This document shows, one piece after another, positions 1 through 7,238 of a stretch of DNA of 64,000 bases; within the stretch, counting starts at the first letter, position 1; each line of letters opens with the position of its first letter. The DNA comes from a bacterium (lineage in GTDB: Bacteria > CAIWAD01). A program made the translations under genes and the position numbers. Below the pieces are notes generated by a model, which worked only from the letters and a program-made list of their open reading frames with translations, was not told where the DNA came from and searched no databases. The stretch spans positions 22,402-86,401 of the forward strand of contig JAUIFJ010000020.1 in NCBI GenBank assembly GCA_030429345.1, given 5' to 3'.

Positions 1-793
1 TCATCGAGGCCTCGAGGGTCGCTTCCAGCTGCCCCAGGGTATTTTCCAGGCGCAGCTCGCTTTCCTTGCGCGTGCTGATGTCCGTTCTCAGGGCCACGTA
101 CTGCATGGGTTTGCCGGATGAGTCCAGGGTCGGCACAATCGTCGTCTGCAGCCAGTAGAGGTGCCCGTCCTTGGCCCGGTTGCAGATCACCCCCTGCCAG
201 GTCCGGCCATGGGTGATCTCGCGGTACATTTCGCGGAAGAACTCTTTTGAATGCATGCCGGAATTGAGCAGGCGATGGTTCTGCCCGATCAGCTCGGAAC
301 GCGCGTAGCCGCTCAGCTCGACGAACTTGTCGTTGCAGTAGGTAATGCTCCCCCGCAGGTCGGTCATGGCGACAATGGCGTGCTGGTCCAGCGCCTCCTT
401 CTGCTGGTGGAGGAGCTCGCCTGCCCGTTCCACCTGCCGGGTCAGGGACTGTCGCTGCCGGGCCTCCTCCTGTCGCAGGCTGCGCAGGCGGGAAACCAGT
501 TCCGCGCTTTCACCTTTGCTGTCTTCCAGGTCGGGATCCGCCTCGTCGAGGGCCAGGCGGAGCAACTGGCGCTGCAGGCGGCGTCTCAACCGCTGTTCAC
601 GCAGGGCGAAGGCGAAGAGGGTGAACAGAAGTGCCGCGAAGAGCAGTTCCGTCCAGGAGAACTCGATCTGCAGCAGGGGGGCCGCAAGCGCGGGACGAAA
701 CAGGCACAGCAGGAGAAGGGCGCTCAGGCGGCCCTTGGCGACGGGGAAAACGGATCCGGGTTGGCGGCTAAGAAGTGGCGACATGGAATGCAT
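1..793 (-). CDS. PAS-domain sensor protein, N-terminal part (runs off window)
   Basis: The reading frame begins at 793 (a second in-frame ATG lies at 784) and runs off the left edge, so only about 264 N-terminal residues are visible. The order is a hydrophobic N-terminus (about residues 22-41), a second hydrophobic stretch (about 47-64), a Gln/Arg/Glu-rich probable coiled coil (about 65-125), and then a PAS domain with typical features: an ITYCND strand, an LSGY helix and a GQNHRLLNSG segment. The PAS-associated C-terminal motif ends in DIST. Such architectures precede histidine-kinase or GGDEF output modules, but the output domain is outside the window, so the class cannot be decided. It is divergent from the subtilase gene. 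Confidence 0.85.
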   Translation of the reverse strand, partial: MHSMSPLLSRQPGSVFPVAKGRLSALLLLCLFRPALAAPLLQIEFSWTELLFAALLFTLFAFALREQRLRRRLQRQLLRLALDEADPDLEDSKGESAELVSRLRSLRQEEARQRQSLTRQVERAGELLHQQKEALDQHAIVAMTDLRGSITYCNDKFVELSGYARSELIGQNHRLLNSGMHSKEFFREMYREITHGRTWQGVICNRAKDGHLYWLQTTIVPTLDSSGKPMQYVALRTDISTRKESELRLENTLGQLEATLEASM

Positions 794-990
794 GTGTCCC
801 GTATCTGCTGCGCGTGGCTGGAAGCGCTACTTCTTCTGCGTGTTCGATGACCCTTATCGGCAGAATACTTTGGGAATCCAATCTCGATCATTAAAGGGCA
901 ACACTCTTTGGCTGACCTATGTCGGCTTTCGCGCGGGCGGCAGTTCCTATATTCGCCGGGCCTGATTACTGGTCCAACACCTGGAGTCCC

Positions 991-3591
991 ATGCCTGCCG
1001 CGTTCCCTTTTCTGCTGATCCCCCTTGTTCTCGCCTTTTTCTTGTCGGCCCCCTGCAGCCAGGCTGCCGAGGCGACCCTGCCATCCGGCCATTTCTACGT
1101 GGACGCCGGTCCCGGACAGCTCCTGGAGCCCTCCCGGCTGCAGGCCGAACTGCGCGCCGGGGGCAGCGAGCTGCGCGTGCAAAGCCTGCAAGCGCTGGAT
1201 CCCGGGCTCGAGTGGAGCGGAAGGTGTGATCTTTCCGGCCTGCATCGCCTGGTCCTGGAAGACGCGCAGCTGCCGCCGGAAGCCGCCTGCCTGGATCTGC
1301 TGCGAAAGCTGCCTTCCCTGAAGCGGGTCGAGGCGGTCCAGTGGCGGGAAGTCCACGGCTGGCATCCGGATGATCCCGGCCTGACCGCCCAGTGGCACCT
1401 GCGCAACGTGGCCGCCGTCGAGGCCTGGCAGATCCAGCGCGGCCGCGATTCGGTCTCGGTGGCGATCCTCGACACGGGCGTCGACATGGATCACGAGGAC
1501 CTGGCCGGGCGCATCTGGATCCACCCGGGCGAGGACCTGAACGGCAACGGCGTATACGATCCCGAGGACGAGGACGGGCTGGACACGGACGGCAACGGGC
1601 TGATCGACGACATCCAGGGCTGGGACTACGTGGATCTGCCGCCGGGCAGCCTCTGGCAGGGCGAGGACGGCAGCCCGGCCGACAACTGGCCCGACGACTT
1701 CAACGGACACGGCACCCATTGCGCCGGCATCGCCGCCGCGGCGGGCGACAACGGGATGGGCGTGGCCGGCCTGGGCTTCGGCGCGCGCGTCATGGCGATC
1801 CGCGTCGGCTACCAGAGCAACAACGGCCAGGCCTACGTGGGCTACAGCATCGAGGGGCTGATGCTCGCCGCGTACTACGGCGCCGACGTGGTCAGCATGA
1901 GCTACGGCGGCTCCGGCTTTTCGGATTTCGTCGACGAGCTGACCTGGAACATGTCCCAGGGAGGCGTTGTCTGCCTGGCCTCGGCGGGCAACGACGGCAT
2001 CACGGACACTTTCTATCCCGCCGGCTACGAGAACGTGATCTCGGTGGCGGCGACGAACCCGGACGACAGCCGCGCCGGCTATTCCAACTACGGCGACTGG
2101 ATCGACCTGGGCGCTCCGGGAACGCAGATCCTGGCGACCCTGGTCGGCGGCGGCTACGGCCGTCTCACGGGCACCAGCATGAGCTGTCCGCTGACAGCCG
2201 GTCTTTGCGCCCTGCTGAAGGGCGTGCGCCCGGAATGGGGGATCACGGAAGTGCGGGCCCGGCTGCAGGCGAGCTGTGATCCGGTCTCGGGCAATCCGGA
2301 GGGCATGGGCGCGGGCCGCATCAACGCGGCGCGCGCCGTCGACCTGGTGCCGCGGGTCAGCCGGGTGGAGATCACGGACCCGCGCCGTCGCCTGGCGGAT
2401 GGCGAATGGTCGGAGGTCGCCTTCACTGTATACGTGCCGCTCGAGGATCCCCTGGCCGAGGCCGTGATCCAGCTCGAGAGCCTTGAGCAAGGCCTGGAGT
2501 TCGAAAGCCCTTCCGTGGACGTGGGCATGCTCTTTCCCCAGCAGGAAACGACCGTGACGACCCGGGCGCGCTGGACGGGCGAAGGCGTCGCCTCGCCGCT
2601 CTTCCGCATGGTGCTGTATGACAACGGTCCGCGCTGGGAAGGCCTGGGGAGGCTCGAGGCGGGACTGGGCGAGGTGCTGCTGATCGACGCCGACCGGGCC
2701 ACGGACTGGGACATCCGTCCCTGGATCACGGAAAGCCTCGACGCGCTCGGCTTGTCACACGAGAGCATCAGCATGCGTCTGCCCGGCATGGGCTGGCCCA
2801 TGCTGTCGCGCTACGATCACATCCTGCTGCTCTCGGGCAGCGACCTGGAACCGGACCTTGAAGCGGCGCCCCTGCCGCCGTCGCTCTTCGACAGCCTGGA
2901 AGCCTACCGGGCGGGCGGAGGCCACCTGCTGCTCAGCGGGCAGAACCTGGCCGATGCCCTGCCGGCCAACTGGCTGGCCGACGAACTGGGAGCCGCGGTG
3001 GCGGACCCGGCCGTCGGCGCCGCCGTGGCACACGGCATTGCCGGGGATCCCCTCACGGAGGGCCTGCAGCTGCTGCTGATCGGATCCGGCGGCGCCGGCA
3101 ACCAGGAAGAGATGGACCAGTTCTTCGCCCCGGATGCCCGTGTGCTCTTCAGCTGGGACGAGGGCGATCCCTCGGCCGCAGCCGCCCTGCGCAGCGAGGA
3201 CGGCCGCCTGACCGTGCTCGGTTTCGGCCTCGAGGGCGTCAATGGCGAACCGGACTGGGCCAGCAGCCGCAGCCTGCTGCTCGAGCGGTTGCTTGGACTC
3301 GAAACGGCTCTTGGCCGGACACCCCTCCCTGCTGAATTCGCCCTGCAGGCCGCCTGGCCCAATCCCTTCAATCCCGAACTGCAGCTGGCCCTGCAGCTGG
3401 ACCGCTCCCGCGACGTGGTGATCGAGGTCTACAATCTGGCCGGCGCCCGCGTCGACCGGCTGGCGCCGGGCAGGCTCTCCGCCGGCCGGCACCAGCTTTC
3501 CTGGCGGCCGCAGGGGCTGGCCAGCGGCCATTATCTGATGCATTTGCGTGACAGCCGGCACTCCCCGACCTCCGTACTTTATCTGAAGTGA
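991..3591 (+). CDS. Secreted subtilisin-like serine protease (S8) with FlgD-type C-terminal sorting domain
   Basis: 866 residues. The start at 991 is chosen because GGAG lies 5-8 nt upstream and the product opens with a clear signal peptide. The S8 triad is visible: Asp161 (AILDTGVD), His240 (NGHGTH) and Ser396 (GTSMSCP). Between Asp and His is an Asp/Asn/Gly-rich insert (about residues 178-210) resembling EF-hand/dockerin calcium loops. After the catalytic domain, a region of about 200 residues beginning near VLLIDAD resembles a Rossmann/glutamine-amidotransferase-like fold. The last 85 residues carry a PNPFNP box and an SGHYLMHL ending typical of FlgD-like/T9SS tails. It is probably exported, anchored or released at the surface, and acts on extracellular protein. 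Confidence is high for the protease, moderate for the middle domain. Confidence 0.95.
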   Translation: MPAAFPFLLIPLVLAFFLSAPCSQAAEATLPSGHFYVDAGPGQLLEPSRLQAELRAGGSELRVQSLQALDPGLEWSGRCDLSGLHRLVLEDAQLPPEAACLDLLRKLPSLKRVEAVQWREVHGWHPDDPGLTAQWHLRNVAAVEAWQIQRGRDSVSVAILDTGVDMDHEDLAGRIWIHPGEDLNGNGVYDPEDEDGLDTDGNGLIDDIQGWDYVDLPPGSLWQGEDGSPADNWPDDFNGHGTHCAGIAAAAGDNGMGVAGLGFGARVMAIRVGYQSNNGQAYVGYSIEGLMLAAYYGADVVSMSYGGSGFSDFVDELTWNMSQGGVVCLASAGNDGITDTFYPAGYENVISVAATNPDDSRAGYSNYGDWIDLGAPGTQILATLVGGGYGRLTGTSMSCPLTAGLCALLKGVRPEWGITEVRARLQASCDPVSGNPEGMGAGRINAARAVDLVPRVSRVEITDPRRRLADGEWSEVAFTVYVPLEDPLAEAVIQLESLEQGLEFESPSVDVGMLFPQQETTVTTRARWTGEGVASPLFRMVLYDNGPRWEGLGRLEAGLGEVLLIDADRATDWDIRPWITESLDALGLSHESISMRLPGMGWPMLSRYDHILLLSGSDLEPDLEAAPLPPSLFDSLEAYRAGGGHLLLSGQNLADALPANWLADELGAAVADPAVGAAVAHGIAGDPLTEGLQLLLIGSGGAGNQEEMDQFFAPDARVLFSWDEGDPSAAAALRSEDGRLTVLGFGLEGVNGEPDWASSRSLLLERLLGLETALGRTPLPAEFALQAAWPNPFNPELQLALQLDRSRDVVIEVYNLAGARVDRLAPGRLSAGRHQLSWRPQGLASGHYLMHLRDSRHSPTSVLYLK

Positions 3592-3623
3592 CAGAGGACA
3601 GCAACAAGCATCAGGGAGTCACA

Positions 3624-4622
3624 ATGCGACTGGCACTACTTTTCGGCGGCATGGTCTTCGCCAGCCTGGCGTCGGCCGAGATCCTTTTCGAGGAAACCTT
3701 TTCCGGCGGAACTCCGGACCTTGGCTGGGAGACCCAGTGGGGCGAGGAAAGCAACACCATCGAAGTCGATTTCCAGGCGGACAATCCTTCCGGAGACGGC
3801 TTCGTGGGCAAGCTGGGCAACGACTTGAGCGGTGGCGGCGTCGGCTCGCTCTACGTGCCCGCCGGCAATGACCTGACGGACTACACCGTCCACGCGCAGG
3901 TCTACCTGAACCTGGGGCAGACCCACTACCGCGGCGTTATCGGGCGTTCGACGGGCGTCAACGGGGACGACACCTTCACCCACTACAGCTTCCTGGCCGA
4001 CCTGAGCGAGAACACGGGCATGGGAGACCAGCGCTTCCGTCTGCGTGTACACGGCCTGGACCAGTTTCCGATCGTGATCCGCGACTGGGACGCGGAGGAA
4101 CTGGGTTCCCTGTATCCCGCCGAGGACGGCTGGTACCGCATGTCGATGCGCATGGAAGGAAACCAGATCTGGTGCTACATCAACGACCAGATGCTGCCGG
4201 GCTGCCCCTTCACGGACAACAACCTGTCCAGCGGCAGTTTCGGCGTCTACTTCTGGGATTTCGCCGTCGTCGACCAGTTTCTCTTCTTCGACGACATGGT
4301 CGTCGAGGGCGAGGCGACCTCCGTGGAAGACGCCGAACAACCCCTCGGCTTCGAGCTGCTGAGCAGCTATCCCAACCCCTTCAACCCGCAGACCTGGACG
4401 CGTTTCCGCCTGGACAGCCCATCGCGGATCCAGCTCGCCGTCTACAACCTGCAAGGCCAGAAAGTGCGCCAGCTGGCGCAGGGCTCCTGGCCCGCCGGCC
4501 TGCACCAGCTGCCCTGGGACGGTCGCAACAGCCTGGGACAGGAAGTCGCCAGCGGCACCTACCTGCTGCTGCTCGACAACGGCCGGCAGTCGCAGAGCGA
4601 AAGCCTGTTGCTGACCCGCTAG
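3624..4622 (+). CDS. Secreted surface protein with FlgD-type C-terminal domain
   Basis: 332 residues. The start at 3624 follows a GGGAG box and gives a signal peptide (about residues 1-18). The central 220 residues look like a beta-sandwich, possibly concanavalin A/LamG-like: it has a FSGGTPDLGWE opening and a WYRMSM strand, as in glycan-binding jelly rolls. No catalytic motif is seen. The final 75 residues are a FlgD-like tail with a YPNPFNPQ box and an ASGTYLLLL ending. It lies 32 nt after the protease and a terminator hairpin follows it, so it may be co-transcribed with the protease. The substrate or partner is unknown. Confidence 0.85.
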   Translation: MRLALLFGGMVFASLASAEILFEETFSGGTPDLGWETQWGEESNTIEVDFQADNPSGDGFVGKLGNDLSGGGVGSLYVPAGNDLTDYTVHAQVYLNLGQTHYRGVIGRSTGVNGDDTFTHYSFLADLSENTGMGDQRFRLRVHGLDQFPIVIRDWDAEELGSLYPAEDGWYRMSMRMEGNQIWCYINDQMLPGCPFTDNNLSSGSFGVYFWDFAVVDQFLFFDDMVVEGEATSVEDAEQPLGFELLSSYPNPFNPQTWTRFRLDSPSRIQLAVYNLQGQKVRQLAQGSWPAGLHQLPWDGRNSLGQEVASGTYLLLLDNGRQSQSESLLLTR

Positions 4623-4630
4623 CTTCTTCC

Positions 4631-4662
4631 GGGCCGGGGTCCACGCGACCCCGGCCCTTTTC
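4631..4662 (+). terminator. Rho-independent terminator
   Basis: An 11-bp perfect GC-rich stem (4631-4641 with 4647-4657) and a 5-nt loop are followed by TTTTC, nine bases after the stop of the preceding gene. Confidence 0.85.
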
Positions 4663-4682
4663 TTCCCACCTTCGGAATCGCC

Positions 4683-7238
4683 ATGAACGCTTTTCTGCTG
4701 CTGCTTCTGCTGCTGCCTTCCGCCGGGCTTCTCGCTGCGGGCGGCACCCTTGCCGGACGTGTCCTGGCGCAGGGCGAGCCGCTGGGCGGCGCGAACGTGG
4801 TCCTGGTCGGCGAGGCCAAGGGAGCGGCCACCGACCTGAACGGCGGCTTCCTGATTCTCGATGTGTCACCCGGTCCCCACCTTCTGCGCGTGAGCTACCT
4901 GGGCATGCACACCTGGGAACAGGACATCTTCATGCTCAGCGAGTACACGACGCGGATCGACGTGGAGCTCATGCCGCAGGCCCTGCAGGGGGATACCCTC
5001 GTCGTACAGGCCCGCCGCGACCTGAGCCCGCTGGATGCCACCTCGAGCCAGGCGGTGCTGGGACGCCGGGAACTGGAACTGAGCCCGCGCAGCGACTTCC
5101 TCGACCTGCTGGCGACCCAGGCCGGCGTCACACGGGACGAGGACGGCGGCATGCATCTGCGCGGCGGCCGCCTGGGGGAAGTGCGCGTGCTGCTCGACGG
5201 GCAGGACCTGCGCGACCCGCTGGACATGGGCTTCCAGGACCTGATCAACGAGGACATGGTTTCCGAGCTGGTCGTCGTCTCCGGCACCTTCGGCGCGCGC
5301 TACGGCGACGCGCTCAGCGGAGTGGTCCGTGTCACGGGACAGAGCCGGGTGCGCCGACCGGAGTTCCGCCTGCGCTACACCAGCGCGGACCTGGTCGACT
5401 CGCCCTGGCGCGAACGCGGCGCCTACGGCGTTCCCGAATCCGGCCTCTGGCGGGAAACGGATCACGGCGATCTTTTCGGAACGGACCCCGCCTGGGGACG
5501 CCTCAACCAGCCGGGACGCATGCAGCTCAAGGTGGCCACGCCCGCGCGGATGAGCGGTGTGGACATGGTGCTGGGCCTGCTCTCCGAGACGCAGGACAGC
5601 CACTTGCCGCACGGCGGCAGCAGCCGCGGGGACCTGTCACTCAACCTGGGACACGACATGGCTTCCGGCGGGCGGCTGGAACTGGGCCTGGGGCGGAAAA
5701 GCAGCCTGCGCCAGGGATACAGCCATTTCTGGAAATACCTGCCGCTCAACCGGCACAGCCAGCTGCGCGAGCAGCAGCGCCTGAACCTGCGTTTCAGCAA
5801 CAGCCTGGGGGATCGTTCGGTCTACCGGCTGCGCCTGGGCCTGGTGCGGAACGAGAGCCGCCGCGGCATCCTGCGCGATGGCGAGTGGCTAGCGGAAAGC
5901 GAGTACCGGCGCCGCAGCTTCAGCGCGCAGCAGGACTTCTTCGCGGAGGGACATGACCCCAGCCTCTCGCGGCATTCGAGCACGCGCGGCGAGATCGCCG
6001 GCGACTGGACCTGGCGTCCCCGGCCGACTTTCGAGCTGGCGGCCGGCGGCGAACTGACGCGGACAGAGCTGGACTGGAAAGAGCGACACCTGGTCTTCGG
6101 GGACGCAGAGACGGCGGATCCCGCCCTGAGCTGGACCGACGCCAGTGAACACGCGCCCCTGCAGGGAGCCCTGTGGAGCGAGCAGAAGATCGAGACCGGC
6201 TGGCTGGTCCTGCACACGGGCCTGCGGCTGGACTGGTTCGATCCCGATGCCGGCGCCTGGGCCGAGCCCGACCGGCTCCTGCAGCCGGACGGCGGACTGG
6301 CCCCGCTGCAGGAAGTGGACCCCTGGCTCTATCTCTCGCCGCGCCTCGGCATTGCCTTCCCGGTCAGCGAGCGCACCGTGATGCACGCCAGCTACGGGCG
6401 CTTCATCCAGTTCCCCGACCACCGTTCCCTGTATACGAACAGCGGGCGCACGCTGGACGGGGGAGAGCTGCCCCTGCTGGGGTATGCCGGGCTGGAGCCC
6501 CAGCAGACGACGGCCTTCGAGATCGGCGCCAAGCAGCGGCCCGCTCCCGGCGTGCAGCTGGAAGTGACGGCCTGGATGAAGGACATGAAGAAGCTGCTCT
6601 CGACCATCGTCGGCAAACAGCTGACGCGGGAGTACGTGGTCTACGCCAACAGCGATTACGGGAACGTCGCCGGTGTCGACCTCGCCGCCGAGCTTCCCCT
6701 GGGCTCGCGCAGCCGGGCCCGCATCGACTACACGCTGATGAATGCCCGCGGCAGCGCCAGCGAGCCGGAGGCGGGACTGGTCACGGTGCAGAACGGCGAG
6801 GAAGTGGAGTACAACGAGTTTCCGCTGGACTTCGACCAGCGCCACGACCTGAGCGCCGCTCTGGAGACGGACTGGGGACTCGGCGTTTCCAGTTCCCTGC
6901 TGGTCCAGGGCGCCAGCGGCCTGCCCTACACGCCCTTCATCGATGTGGGCGTCACCGCCCCGACCAACAGCGCCAACCGGCCCTGGACCTGGACCGCCGA
7001 CCTGGGCCTGCGCTGGTCGCGCGCTCTTGGAGCACACCGCATGACCCTGCGGCTGGATGTGCGCAATCTCTTCGACCGCCGCAACGTGGTCCAGGTCTTC
7101 GCCAGCAGCGGGGAACCTTATGTGGACCCGCGCAACCTGATCGGCTCCACCGAAGACAGCAAACACGATCCTTCCCATGTTTCGCCTCCGCGCAGCCTGC
7201 GCCTGGGGCTGGAACTGGCCTTGTGGGACAAGCGCTGA
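4683..7238 (+). CDS. TonB-dependent outer-membrane receptor with carboxypeptidase-regulatory-like N-terminal domain
   Basis: 851 residues with a Leu-rich signal peptide. Residues 20-105 form a carboxypeptidase-D-regulatory-like/SusC-type domain (LAGRVLAQGEPLGGANV, DLNGGF). A plug domain follows (about 110-220: LLDGQDLRDP, YGDALSGVV), then a long beta-barrel with many alternating aromatic strands. The protein ends in a charged LALWDKR rather than an aromatic residue, which is unusual for an outer-membrane barrel. The stop overlaps the next start (TGATG), and the third gene of the run is PorV-like, suggesting an outer-membrane complex. The transported ligand is unknown. The start is supported by the signal peptide; the ribosome-binding site is weak. 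Confidence 0.93.
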   Translation: MNAFLLLLLLLPSAGLLAAGGTLAGRVLAQGEPLGGANVVLVGEAKGAATDLNGGFLILDVSPGPHLLRVSYLGMHTWEQDIFMLSEYTTRIDVELMPQALQGDTLVVQARRDLSPLDATSSQAVLGRRELELSPRSDFLDLLATQAGVTRDEDGGMHLRGGRLGEVRVLLDGQDLRDPLDMGFQDLINEDMVSELVVVSGTFGARYGDALSGVVRVTGQSRVRRPEFRLRYTSADLVDSPWRERGAYGVPESGLWRETDHGDLFGTDPAWGRLNQPGRMQLKVATPARMSGVDMVLGLLSETQDSHLPHGGSSRGDLSLNLGHDMASGGRLELGLGRKSSLRQGYSHFWKYLPLNRHSQLREQQRLNLRFSNSLGDRSVYRLRLGLVRNESRRGILRDGEWLAESEYRRRSFSAQQDFFAEGHDPSLSRHSSTRGEIAGDWTWRPRPTFELAAGGELTRTELDWKERHLVFGDAETADPALSWTDASEHAPLQGALWSEQKIETGWLVLHTGLRLDWFDPDAGAWAEPDRLLQPDGGLAPLQEVDPWLYLSPRLGIAFPVSERTVMHASYGRFIQFPDHRSLYTNSGRTLDGGELPLLGYAGLEPQQTTAFEIGAKQRPAPGVQLEVTAWMKDMKKLLSTIVGKQLTREYVVYANSDYGNVAGVDLAAELPLGSRSRARIDYTLMNARGSASEPEAGLVTVQNGEEVEYNEFPLDFDQRHDLSAALETDWGLGVSSSLLVQGASGLPYTPFIDVGVTAPTNSANRPWTWTADLGLRWSRALGAHRMTLRLDVRNLFDRRNVVQVFASSGEPYVDPRNLIGSTEDSKHDPSHVSPPRSLRLGLELALWDKR

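Noticed and set aside
724-2490. Long - strand open frame of 588 codons across the subtilase
   Set aside because: Antisense to a protease with an intact catalytic triad; Ala/Arg/Gly/Val-rich with no family; typical shadow frame of a GC-rich gene.
6173-7237. 5' extension of the CXXCH-protein frame into the TonB receptor gene
   Set aside because: Overlaps the receptor in another frame; the TGATG start at 7238 begins a signal peptide.
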